This document shows, piece by piece, positions 11,396 through 21,887 of a DNA stretch of 29,602 nucleotides. The stretch is from Nemertoderma westbladi (lineage: Eukaryota > Xenacoelomorpha > Nemertodermatida > Nemertodermatidae): NCBI GenBank assembly GCA_032718475.1, contig JAUCBJ010004436.1, forward strand, positions 1 through 29,602, written 5' to 3'. Position 1 is the stretch's first letter, and the number at the start of each line of letters is the position of its first letter. The position numbers were made by a program, and so were the translations under genes. Under the pieces are notes generated by a model that made no database searches, had not been told where the DNA came from, and worked only from the letters and a program-made list of their open reading frames with translations.

Positions 11396-11467
11396 TGTCG
11401 ATAAGCCGGCACAGCATTCTTAAAAATGCAGCTGCAATGCAGCATGCCGATCCTAGTAGTAGTAGTA
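11396..11467 (+). mobile_element. 72-bp nested RTE-like LINE tail with (TAG)n end
   Basis: A short plus-strand insertion splits the LINE reverse transcriptase. It is flanked by perfect 13-bp direct repeats GGGCCTGTAATTA at 11383-11395 and 11468-11480. It matches the 3' end of the fragment at 20925-20990 (shared CAGCAATGCAGCATGCC-type sequence, with CTTAAAAATGCAG) and ends in five TAG triplets. Short microsatellite 3' tails and severe 5' truncation are known for RTE-type LINEs. Removing insertion plus one duplicate (85 bp) restores the host LINE frame. The insertion is therefore younger than the host LINE copy. Confidence 0.9.
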
Positions 11468-11480
11468 GGGCCTGTAATTA
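11468..11480. repeat. target-site duplication, right copy
   Basis: GGGCCTGTAATTA, identical to 11383-11395. The first G is ambiguous because the preceding TAG repeat also ends in G. Confidence 0.9.
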
Positions 11481-12065
11481 CTGGTTTCTAATTTACTGTT
11501 CTTTTTAAATATTGGAACAACCTTAGCCAATTTAAGATCATCCGGGACTACATTTTCTAAAATTGAGTAGTTAATTATGTAAGTAATAGGAATCTTAAGC
11601 ACTTCCGCACCATCCTTAAGAAACCTTGCTGGAATCTGGTCCAGTCCGGTACTTTTAGATGACGAAATACTGACAAGATTTTTCAATACATAAGCTTCTG
11701 AGACAGGCTGTAAAAATAACTTTGGAGAATTGTTAACCTTTTCCGAGTAAAACTCGTTAAATATTTCCGAATTTAGACTGTATTTATTTTTAGCAATTGG
11801 CAATTTTTGGACAAGATTCGAGGCTACATTAAAAGAAATAGTTATTGAATAAATTACTTATAATCTTAGGCTCATGAATGAGCTCCCCGTTTTCCTGCAA
11901 GACTATATTAGATTTTGAATTTGTGCTTTTATACCCTAAAGATTTTAATGTCGTCCAAAGTGATTTTGGATTATCCTTATTTTCATCAATTTTGTTGTAC
12001 AAAAATTCGGATTTCACTTTTTTAATTTCACGCTGTACTAAGTTCCTTAACCTACAGTAATTATT

Positions 12066-13218
12066 AATATATTAACTAGAGACGGGACTAGCGGCCCGTG
12101 AAGCAAGTCGTAGGAGACAGTACGAATCAAGTAAAAGCTTTTTGTTCTATCTGATAATCAATTAGTGTGAGGGTAGTCCCGGTGGTGTACGAAAAATTTT
12201 CTAGACAACTTCAAACTATAATTATTATGTTGTAATCATCTAATGAATTATAAAAGCTGTTGTGATTATAGAAGATAGAGAGCAGTTAGCGAAATGATTA
12301 TTATATTCTATCGGATAGAGTAGTCGGAGTCTCAGAGAGGAGTCGAGGTGTCAATTGATTAATAATAATAACAGCAGTTGTCATGAATTCAATACACAAT
12401 CGCGCACAAGAAGTGATAAGACAAATTCGTTCTTATTTTTGTAATAAATAAAACAAGTTGAGATGTTTCAATGTAAATCGCGATTAACAATTTACACTGT
12501 TCAATGTAAACCACGATATTAATTAAATACAACAATTATATTATTATTATAACAGATTTTTATATTTCAAACAATAATGTTAGCCTTATGGAGAATCATT
12601 TTGAGGCTGAGTAAACATTAAGCCTTATAAGCAGCATACAGCCTCCACAGTATTAATGTTGGCACAAAGATTTCAAAATAAAACCATAATGCGATGAGAG
12701 CATAGTACAATACACTGTGTAGCCAACACACTGTTTAACTAACAGTCATTTAGCTTGCACGCCAATTAATTAACATAGCAAGGATGCATTGGGAAGAGTT
12801 ATTCAGCTGAGACTGTAATAGGCAGCTAAACCAGTTAATGTTTGCTTACTGTCTGGGTTGTAGAGTAGAGTGATAATAAAACTTGGCAGAGAAAGTACTT
12901 ATTTGTTAGTTGCCCTTCCTATTGAATACATTACCGGGCCATCTCTATACATTTTTCAAGAGTGCCAGCTGGTGTTTTATCATTGCGCCTATGGCAATTT
13001 TCGTGTTTTGGGGCTATTTTTCGAAATAAAACAAGTTGAGATGTTTCAATTTAAACCGCGATTTCACAAGTACCCTTAGAAATCTATTTTCATGGGCCAT
13101 GCAAAATTTTATCAAAACCGTTAGAGCCGTTTTTGCTCTAGGTCAGTAGTCAGTAGTCAGTAGCCAGTAGCCAGTAGCTTTTTTTCTTACAGTAATCAAG
13201 TCTTACGACTTGCTAATT
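12066..13218. mobile_element. possible non-autonomous element or repeat, poorly defined
   Basis: The sequence bounded by AGCAAGTCGTA (12096-12106) and its reverse complement TACGACTTGCT (near 13203-13213) carries a repeated block: ATAAAACAAGTTGAGATGTT occurs at 12448 and again at 13026, 578 bp apart. Near the right end it holds AAACCGTTAGAGCCGTTTTT, a phrase type common near transposon ends, then a 7-bp tandem repeat. There is no transposase. The open frame at 12870-13079 has no recognisable domain. The matching ends are only 11 bp long, so this could be coincidence. Confidence 0.3.
13142..13178. repeat. 7-bp tandem repeat
   Basis: GTCAGTA occurs three times followed by GCCAGTA twice, then a partial copy. 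It is a small local minisatellite. Confidence 0.9.
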
Positions 13219-13379
13219 ATTTACTATTTATACCGTAATTACGTTTTATAAATTGTACTGTGCTGTGCATAGTTAAATATTTGGCGTTGAGTCGGAGTAT
13301 TGTCTCTCTCTCGGTTATCTTATACAGAGTGTATTTGCGGTTTATATTGTACTTTTATTTTAGCGTAGTGTATTTGTGT

Positions 13380-13470
13380 AATATTGTATTTGTAAGCAAG
13401 TAGCATAAAGGACCACCTTGGAAATAAGCTGCAAAGCTTTAAGGGTAATCATCCTATACACCATGCCCCA
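13380..13470 (+). mobile_element. second LINE 3' tail, plus strand
   Basis: The stretch around 13405-13460 (CTTGGAAATAAGCTGCAAAG, preceded by CATAAAGGACC) closely matches the reverse complement of the 3' UTR of the minus-strand LINE near 9870-9925. This is therefore the end of another copy of the same or a sister family in the opposite orientation. Upstream to about 13220 there is only weak UTR-like similarity and no coding sequence. It stops just before the HindIII satellite. Confidence 0.7.
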
Positions 13471-13518
13471 GAATAATAGTGTCGTAATTCAATGACACAA
13501 CACGACCCCTAAACCCTA

Positions 13519-16500
13519 AAGCTTTACTATAAAATTCTAAAGGTTTACTCTTCAAGCTTTACTATAAAATTCTAAAGCTTTACTCTTCAAGCTTTACTAT
13601 AAAATTCTAAAGCTTTACTATTCAAGCTTTACTATAAAATTCTAAAGCTTTACTCTTCAAGCGTTACTATAAAATTCTAAAGCTTTACTCTTCAAGCTTT
13701 ACTATAAAATTCTAAAGCTTTACTCTTCAAGCTTTACTATAAAATTCTAAAGCTTTACTCTTCAAGCTTTACTATAAAATTCTAAAGCTTTACTCTTCAA
13801 GCTTTACTATAAAATTCTAAAGCTTTACTCTTCAAGCTTTACTATAAAATTCTAAAGCTTTACTCTTCAAGCTTTACTATAAAATTCTAAAGCTTTACTC
13901 TTCAAGCTTTACTATAAAATTCTAAAGCTTTACTCTTCAAGCTTTACTATAAAATTCTAAAGCTTTACTCTTCAAGCTCTACTATAAAATTCTAAAGCTT
14001 TATTCTTCAAGCTTTACTATAAAATTCTAAAGCTTTACTCTTCAAGCTTTACTATAAAATTCTAAAGCTTTACTCTTCAAGCTTTACTATAAAATTCTAA
14101 AGCTTTACTCTTCAAGCTTTACTATAAAATTCTAAAGCTTTACTCTTCAAGCTTTACTATAAAATTCTAAAGCTTTACTCTTCAAGCTTTACTATAAAAT
14201 TCTAAAGCTTTACTCTTCAAGATTTACTATAAAATTCGAAAGCTTTACTCTTCAAGCTTTACCATAAAATTATAAAGCTTTACTCTTCAAGCATTACTAT
14301 AAAATTCTAAAGCTTTACTCTTCAAGCTTTACTATAAAATTCTAAAGCTTTACTCTTCAAGCGTTACTATAAAATTCTAAAGCTTTACTATTCAAGCTTT
14401 ACCATAAAATTCTAAAGCTTTACTCTTCAAGCGTTACTATAAAATTCTAAAGCTTTACTCTTCAAGCTTTACTATAAAATTCTAAAGCTTTACTCTTCAA
14501 GCTTTACTATAAAATTATAAAGCTTTACTCTTCAAGCCTTACCATAAAATTCTAAAGCTTTACTCTTCAAGAGTTACTATAAAATTCTAAAGCTTTACTC
14601 TTCAAGCGTTACCATAAAATTCTAAAGCTTTACTCTTCAAGCTTTACTATAAAATTCTAAAGCTTTACTCTTCAAGCGTTACTATAATAATTCTAAAGCT
14701 TTACTCTTCAAGCTTTACCATAAAATTCTAAAGCTTGACTCTTCAAGCGTTACTATAAAATTCTAAAGCTTTACTCTTCAAGCTTTACTATAAAATTCTA
14801 AAGCTTTACTCTTCAAGCTTTACCATAAAATTCTAAAGCTTTACTCTTCAAGCTTTACTATAAAATTCTAAAGCTTTACTCTTCAAGCTTTACTATAAAA
14901 TTCTAAAGCTTTACTCTTCAAGCTTTACTATAAAATTCTAAAGCTTTACTCTTCAAGCTTTACTATAAAATTCTAAAGCTTTACTCTTCAAGCTTTACTA
15001 TAAAATTCTAAAGCTTTACTCTTCAAGCTTTACTATAGAATTCTAAAGCTTTACTCTTCAAGCTTTACCATAAAATTCTAAAGCTTTACTCTTCAAGCTT
15101 TACCATAAAATTCTAAAGCTTTACTCTTCAAGCGTTACTATAAAATTCTAAAGCTTTACTCTTCAAGCTTTACTATAAAATTCTAAAGCTTTACTCTACA
15201 AGCTTTACTATAAAATTCTAAAGCTTTACTCTTCAAGCTTTACTATAAAATTCTAAAGCTTTACTCTTCAAGCTTTAATATAAAATTCTAAAGCTTTACT
15301 CTTCAAGCTTTACTATAAAATTCTAAAGCTTTACTCTTCAAGCTTTACTATAAAATTCTAAAGCTTTACTCTTCAAGCTTTACCATAAAATTCTAAAGCT
15401 TTACTCTTCAAGCTTTACTATAAAATTCTAAAGCTTTACTCTTCAAGCTTTACTATAAAATTCTAAAGCTTTACTCTTCAAGGTTTACTATAAAATTCTA
15501 AAGCTTTACTCTTCAAGCTTTACTATAAAATTCTAAAGCTTTACTCTTCAAGCTTTACTATAAAATTCTAAAGCTTTACTCTTCAAGCTTTACTATAAAA
15601 TTATAAAGCTTTACTCTTCAAGCTTTACTATAAAATTCTAAAGCTTTACTCTTCAAGCTTTACCATAAAATTCTAAAGCTTTACTCTTCAAGCTTTACTA
15701 TAAAATTCTAAAGCTTTACTCTTCAAGCTTTACTATAAAATTCTAAAGCTTTACTCTTCAAGCTTTACCATAAAATTCTAAAGCTTTACTCTTCAAGCGT
15801 TACTATAAAATTCTAAAGCTTTACTCTTCAAGCTTTACCATAAAATTCTAAAGCTTTACTCTTCAAGGGTTACTATAAAATTCTAAAGCTTTACTCTTCT
15901 AGCTTTACTATAAAATTCTAAAGGTTTACTCTTCAAGCTTTACTATAAAATTCTAAAGCTTTACTCTTCAAGCGTTACTATAAAATTCTAAAGCTTTACT
16001 CTTCAAGCTTTACTATAAAATTCTAAAGCTTTACTCTTCAAGCTTTACTATAAAATTCTAAAGCTTTACTCTTCAAGCTTTACTATAAAATTCTAAAGCT
16101 TTACTCTTCAAGCTTTACTATAAAATTCTAAAGCTTTACTCTTCAAGCTTTACTATAAAATTCTAAAGCTTTACTCTTCAAGCTTTACTATAAAATTCTA
16201 AAGCTTTACTCTTCAAGCTTTACTATAAAATTATAAAGCTTTACTCTTCAAGCTTTACTATAAAATTCTAAAGCTTTACTCTTCAAGCTTTACTATAAAA
16301 TTCTAAAGCTTTATTCTTCAAGCTTTACTATAAAATTCTAAAGCTTTACTCTTCAAGCTTTACTATAAAATTCTAAAGCTTTACTCTTCAAGCTTTACTA
16401 TAAAATTCTAAAGCTTTACTCTTCAAGCTTTACTATAAAATTCTAAAGCTTTACTCTTCAAGCTTTACTATAAAATTCTAAAGCTTTACTCTTCAAGCTT

Positions 16501-19500
16501 TACTATAAAATTCTAAAGCTTTACTCTTCAAGATTTACTATAAAATTCGAAAGCTTTACTCTTCAAGCTTTACCATAAAATTATAAAGCTTTACTCTTCA
16601 AGCGTTACTATAAAATTCTAAAGCTTTACTCTTCAAGCTTTACTATAAAATTCTAAAGCTTTACTCTTCAAGCGTTACTATAAAATTCTAAAGCTTTACT
16701 ATTCAAGCTTTACCATAAAATTCTAAAGCTTTACTCTTCAAGCGTTACTATAAAATTCTAAAGCTTTACTCTTCAAGCTTTACTATAAAATTCTAAAGCT
16801 TTACTCTTCAAGCTTTACTATAAAATTCTAAAGCTTTACTCTTCAAGCCTTACCATAAAATTCTAAAGCTTTACTCTTCAAGCGTTACTATAAAATTCTA
16901 AAGCTTTACTCTTCAAGCGTTACCATAAAATTCTAAAGCTTTACTCTTCAAGCTTTACTATAAAATTCTAAAGCTTTACTCTTCAAGCGTTACTATAAAA
17001 TTAAAAAGCTTTACTCTTCAAGCTTTACCATAAAATTCTAAAGCTTTACTCTTCAAGCGTTACTATAAAATTCTAAAGCTTTACTCTTCAAGCTTTACTA
17101 TAAAATTCTAAAGCTTTACTCTTCAAGCTTTACCATAAAATTCTAAAGCTTTACTCTTCAAGCTTTACTATAAAATTCTAAAGCTTTACTCTTCAAGCTT
17201 TACTATAAAATTCTAAAGCTTTACTCTTCAAGCTTTACTATAAAATTCTAAAGCTCTACTCTTCAAGCTTTACTATAAAATTCTAAAGCTTTACTCTTCA
17301 AGCTTTACTATAAAATTCTAAAGCTTTACTCTTCAAGCTTTACTATAAAATTCTAAAGCTTTACTCTTCAAGCTTTACCATAAAATTCTAAAGCTTTACT
17401 CTTCAAGCTTTACCATAAAATTCTAAAGCTTTACTCTTCAAGCGTTACTATAAAATCCTAAAGCTTTACTCTTCAAGCTTTACTATAAAATTCTAAAGCT
17501 TTACTCTACAAGCTTTACTATAAAATTCTAAAGCTTTACTCTTCAAGCTTTACTATAAAATTCTAAAGCTTTACTCTTCAAGCTTTACTATAAAATTCTA
17601 AAGCTTTACTCTTCAAGCTTTACTATAAAATTCTAAAGCTTTACTCTTCAAGCTTTACTATAAAATTCTAAAGCTTTACTCTTCAAGCTTTACTATAAAA
17701 TTCTAAAGCTTTATTCTTCAAGCTTTACTATAAAATTCTAAAGCTTTACTCTTCAAGCTTTACTATAAAATTCTAAAGCTTTACTCTTCAAGCTTTACTA
17801 TAAAATTCTAAAGCTTTACTCTTCAAGCTTTACTATAAAATTCTAAAGCTTTACTCTTCAAGCTTTACTATAAAATTCTAAAGCTTTACTCTTCAAGCTT
17901 TACTATAAAATTCTAAAGCTTTACTCTTCAAGATTTACTATAAAATTCGAAAGCTTTACTCTTCAAGCTTTACCATAAAATTATAAAGCTTTACTCTTCA
18001 AGCGTTACTATAAAATTCTAAAGCTTTACTCTTCAAGCTTTACTATAAAATTCTAAAGCTTTACTCTTCAAGCGTTACTATAAAATTCTAAAGCTTTACT
18101 ATTCAAGCTTTACCATAAAATTCTAAAGCTTTACTCTTCAAGCGTTACTATAAAATTCTAAAGCTTTACTCTTCAAGCTTTACTATAAAATTCTAAAGCT
18201 TTACTCTTCAAGCTTTACTATAAAATTCTAAAGCTTTACTCTTCAAGCTTTACTATAAAATTCTAAAGCTTTAATCTTCAAGCGTTACTATAAAATTCTA
18301 AAGCTTTACTCTTCAAGCGTTACCATAAAATTCTAAAGCTTTACTCTTCAAGCGTTACCATAAAATTCTAAAGCTTTACTCTTCAAGCTTTACTATAAAA
18401 TTCTAAAGCTTTACTCTTCAAGCGTTACTATAAAATTCTAAAGCTTTACTCTTCAAGCGTTACTATAAAATTCTAAAGCTTTACTCTTCAAGCTTTACTA
18501 TAAAATTCTAAAGCTTTACTCTTCAAGCTTTACTATAAAATTCTAAAGCTTTACTCTTCAAGCTTTACCATAAAATTCTAAAGCTTTACTCTTCAAGCTT
18601 TACTATAAAATTCTAAAGCTTTACTCTTCAAGCTTTACTATAAAATTCTAAAGCTTTACTCTTCAAGCTTTACTATAAAATTCTAAAGCTTTACTCTTCA
18701 AGCTTTACTATAAAATTCTAAAGCTTTACTCTTCAAGCTTTACTATAAAATTCTAAAGCTTTACTCTTCAAGCTTTACCATAAAATTCTAAAGCTTTACT
18801 CTTCAAGCTTTACCATAAAATTCTAAAGCTTTACTCTTCAAGCTTTACTATAAAATTCTAAAGCTTTACTCTTCAAGCTTTACTATAAAATTCTAAAGCT
18901 TTACTCTACAAGCTTTACTATAAAATTCTAAAGCTTTACTCTTCAAGCTTTACTATAAAATTCTAAAGCTTTACTCTTCAAGCTTTACTATAAAATTCTA
19001 AAGCTTTACTCTTCAAGCTTTACTATAAAATTCTAAAGCTTTACTCTTCAAGCTTTACCATAAAATTCTAAAGCTTTACTCTTCAAGCTTTACTATAAAA
19101 TTCTAAAGCTTTACTCTTCAAGCTTTACTATAAAATTCTAAAGCATTACTCTTCAAGGTTTACTATAAAATTCTAAAGCTTTACTCTTCAAGCTTTACTA
19201 TAAAATTCTAAAGCTTTACTGTTCAAGCTTTACTATAAAATTCTAAAGCTTTACTGTTCAAGCTTTACTATAAAATTCTAAAGCTTTACTCTTCAAGCTT
19301 TACTATAAAATTCTAAAGCTTTACTCTTCAAGCTTTACTATAAAATTCTAAAGCTTTACTCTTCAAGCTTTACCATAAAATTCTAAAGCTTTACTCTTCA
19401 AGCTTTACTATAAAATTCTAAAGCTTTACTCTTCAAGCTTTACCATAAAATTCTAAAGCTTTACTCTTCAAGCGTTACTATAAAATTCTAAAGCTTTACT

Positions 19501-19906
19501 CTTCAAGCTTTACCATAAAATTCTAAAGCTTTACTCTTCAAGGGTTACTATAAAATTCTAAAGCTTTACTCTTCAAGCTTTACTATAAAATTCTAAAGGT
19601 TTACTCTTCAAGCTTTACTATAAAATTCTAAAGCTTTACTCTTCAAGCTTTACTATAAAATTCTAAAGGTTTACTCTTCAAGCTTTACTATAAAATTCTA
19701 AAGCTTTACTCTTCAAGCTTTACTATAAAATTCTAAAGCTTTACTCTTCAAGCTTTACTATAAAATTATAAAGCTTTACTCTTCAAGCGTTACTATAAAA
19801 TTCTAAAGCTTTACTCTTCAAGCTTTACTATAAAATTCTAAAGCTTTACTCTTCAAGCGTTACTATAAAATTATAAAGCTTTACTCTTCAAGCTTTACTA
19901 TAAAAT
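13519..19906. repeat. 35-bp HindIII-type satellite, 182 units plus a partial
   Basis: Complete units run from 13519 (AAGCTTTACTATAAAATTC, then TAAAGCTTTACTCTTC) to 19889, with a 17-bp partial unit to 19906. There are 33 exact 35-bp units, one 36-bp unit at 14674 (an extra base in CTATAATAATTC near 14687), then 148 more exact 35-bp units. Each unit is an internal duplication: AAGCTTTACT occurs twice, 21 and 14 bp apart. Each unit contains TATAAAA. Substitution variants (GCGTTAC, TTTACCAT, TTATAAAG, AGATTTAC, CTCTACA) recur in blocks, showing higher-order repeats of 40 and 66 units. Stops occur in all frames and no open frame is present. Confidence 0.98.
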
Positions 19907-20600
19907 CTTTATAATAACAACATCCTGACTTGGGAGCGCGTATGACCTTTATGCCCTCTCGACTCAATGTGTATGCATGGGCGTCCATTCTTACATGTCG
20001 CAAATTATTTTCAGTTACTTTCTGTCCGTAGAACCATTCTGATTAACCGGCTCTGGGGTTTCAATCCAAATATACCAACTGAATAGCCAAAACTAAATAC
20101 TGAATTATCATATGTTTTACTCATTTTGGTAACTGACAACTATAAATTGGCTGATTTAAGTGATCTGACCTACTTGCTAAGAAGGCAGCTTAACCAGCTA
20201 CCGTTACTGCCGTGTTTATTACTCAACTAGTAACAAAATACATACCTCATTATTTTCCAAACTGGTTGGAGCTCTAATATGCTTATCATACTCTCTCTGG
20301 CACCTAGAGTAGTTTCACCACTCCTGGGGCCACAAGTGGCCACTTTCATTGCAAAGACTTGATCCAACCCTCCCTCGGCGTTTTTAATAATCATTGCGGC
20401 AGTTAGCTGCTATCTGATTCACCATTATTGTGAAGGCACATCGGTTCACTAGTTAAACTAAACTCAGTCAATTACCCCTGAGGACGATTACTCCAGGACT
20501 ATTGCCCCCTATAGTTGTAGTAGTGAGTAAATTTTAGGGCTCGCCCAGCCTATATTCTATTCATTACATATTATTCATATTAATAATATTAAAATTAGCA
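19907..20600. other. unique stretch, no gene
   Basis: No gene or clear mobile element. A phrase near 20482-20511 (GAGGACGATTACTCCAGGAC, then TATTGCCCC) loosely resembles one near 21830-21850 and another near 28530, possibly fragments of a dispersed short repeat. Confidence 0.45.
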
Positions 20601-20614
20601 CAATGGTAGAAGGT

Positions 20615-20995
20615 GATAAGTGCAATCTGTCAAGTACAATGCACACATCTCCAACCAGACACTATATAACATTGGAGGTGTCTCATTGGTTCCCCAAGAT
20701 TGGCACTAGAACAAAACCGCCTACACTTTGCAGGACGTTGCTTTCGCCGTGAGGACCTGCCAGTGCATAATATTGTGTTTTGGCAGCCTCATGGAGTGAA
20801 TAAGCATGGTGGACCTGGACAGCCCATGACTTTCTTGAGACGCATCTTAAAGGACACTGGCCTTGAAGATACGGATAATCTCGCGAAAGTCATGGGCGAT
20901 AGATAGCGAGTTGTGGCGGTGCATTATTGTCGACAAGCTGGCACAGCATCCTTAAAAATGCAGCAGCAATGCAGCATGCCGATCCTAGTTTAGAA
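20615..20995 (+). pseudogene. RTE-like LINE, ORF2 C-terminus and 3' end, broken
   Basis: The plus-strand frame from 20700 to 20906 reads RLHFAGRCFRREDLPV, then IVFWQPHG, GGPGQPMTF, ILKDTGLE and LAKVMGDR. This matches the C-terminal signature of RTE-type LINE polyproteins (pattern R-R-AGHC-R, LW-P-G, GRP-TF, L-DTGL, LM-DR-W). Upstream, ISNQTLYN (about 20645-20670) continues the homology in another frame, so there is a frameshift near 20690. A stop interrupts it at 20904-20906. The tail through 20990 matches the 72-bp insertion at 11396-11467 and ends CCGATCCTAGTTTAG, a decayed TAG tail. Only the last ~110 codons survive. There is no catalytic region here. It belongs to the same family as the nested insertion. 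Confidence 0.8.
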
Positions 20996-21099
20996 GGTGA
21001 AATAAGTTGACTAAATCTACAAGAACTAAAGCGATGTAATTTTTAGTGGTAAACCTTTTTGCAGCCGAAATTATTTTCTAAAGTTCCAACATTTATATC

Positions 21100-21830
21100 A
21101 GCGCTATACTTAACACGTAGAGGTTCAGATCATATACACTTTGTCAGAACATGTTCCTCGGTTTGAACTGACGTTTGAACTGACGTCACGCTGACGTCAC
21201 GCTGACACACTGTTCTCGGTAGGGGTTCTGCTCCACCTACCCTTTTCAATTCGGAGGTCGTGTGACATAACGCGTATTCTTGTGAACCATATCCTAACAA
21301 AGTTTGATATGTACAATTTACGTTGCGAGTACAGTAATGTGTTAATGTGTTAATGTTTTCACAATTGCACATTTATTAACTGCCGGTAATTGAGAAATTT
21401 CGTCGACGATGCTGGTTTTCGACGAATTGTATCCCGAATTTCACGGAAAGGGTCTGTTCCAGAGTTGAGGCTATCCATCAGTAATTTGTATCAAGGTTAG
21501 TTTTCGTTTTTACATCAAATATCTTACAAAAAGGAAGTCTTGATTTTTCAGGATCTTTGATATAAATTTCTTCCGTTCTGCATTAATATGATAATTCAAT
21601 GGTTTAATACCCGATTCAATTAAACAACCTAACCATTCGACTATAAACCTTTTATTATACGTGTATTATATTTGAGAGCCAACCTTCAGACGCATATAAA
21701 ATATAGGCAAGTACAGCAGCTTCAAAACGTGTAGTTTTAATTAAAAAGTCATATTTATTGCGAGAACAAAAAATTGCGAACTTATTAGCGTTTCCTCACA
21801 GAATTTAGAATGCAATAAAATTGCTCCCGA
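21100..21830 (-). pseudogene. decayed LINE C-terminal region with zinc-knuckle-like motif
   Basis: The minus strand holds broken LINE-like coding. Near 21790-21680 it reads ANKFAIFCSRNKYDF, then IKTTRFEAAVLAYILYASEGW, resembling the region after the reverse transcriptase thumb (the usual LYGCE-W signature). Near 21460-21420 is DPFREIRDTIRRKP. At 21130-21372 a frame reads ELKRVGGAEPLPRTVCQ, then VQTEEHVLTKC, resembling the C-terminal C-x-C-H-C motif of several LINE families. Stops and frameshifts separate the blocks. The spacing inside the cysteine-histidine motif has been stretched by two micro-duplications. The family differs in style from the adjacent RTE fragments, and its clade is not resolved. 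Confidence is limited because each block is short. Confidence 0.5.
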
Positions 21831-21887
21831 GGATCCGGATTATTGCCCCAGGTATATTGCACTGGGAATATTTCTCCCCGTGCAATT

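Larger units (their letters stand above)
9769..12065 (-). mobile_element. 5'-truncated non-LTR retrotransposon (Jockey-superfamily type LINE)
   Basis: Read on the minus strand, this is the 3' part of a LINE: the C-terminal ~650 codons of ORF2, then a ~290-bp 3' untranslated region ending in an ATCT-type short tail (GATAGATAGAT on the plus strand, 9773-9783). The UTR contains CTTGGAAATAAGCTGC, shared with a second copy at 13.4 kb. The endonuclease domain is absent: homology starts near 12065, inside the region that precedes the reverse transcriptase. This matches the usual 5' truncation of LINE insertions. I could not identify a clear target-site duplication for this element. Clade (CR1, L2, Daphne or Jockey) cannot be fixed by eye. 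Confidence 0.9.
10064..12065 (-). pseudogene. LINE ORF2, reverse transcriptase and C-terminal region, broken
   Basis: This encoded the reverse transcriptase that copies LINE RNA at the target site. On the minus strand the order is: linker (KSLWTTLKSLG), finger/palm lead-in (SNYRP, then PISVLS after the insertion), motif A DLQKAFDTVDH near 11178, motif B CGVPQGSILGP, motif C YADD at 10909-10920, thumb, and a C-terminal region ending NNIKNIKNEHAFKSAVKSHL with the natural stop at 10064-10066. Both catalytic aspartates of YADD and the motif A aspartate are present. Lesions are a frameshift near 11830, a nested 85-bp insertion plus duplication at 11383-11480, TGA at 11248-11250, TAA at 10537-10539, and a frameshift near 10260. 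From 11445 to about 10260 the frame is otherwise continuous, so the copy is not very old. No endonuclease domain is present, so it is dead. Confidence 0.92.

Noticed and set aside
11878-12060. Plus-strand open frame of 60 residues
   Set aside because: Antisense shadow of the LINE ORF2 linker region.
12870-13079. 69-residue plus-strand open frame
   Set aside because: Lies in an undefined repeat, has no recognisable domain, and its final part is a duplicated non-coding block.
13519-19906. Centromere identity of the HindIII satellite
   Set aside because: Plausible for a large satellite, but nothing in the sequence shows centromeric chromatin. The 35-bp unit is much shorter than a nucleosome repeat, and no known centromere motif was seen.
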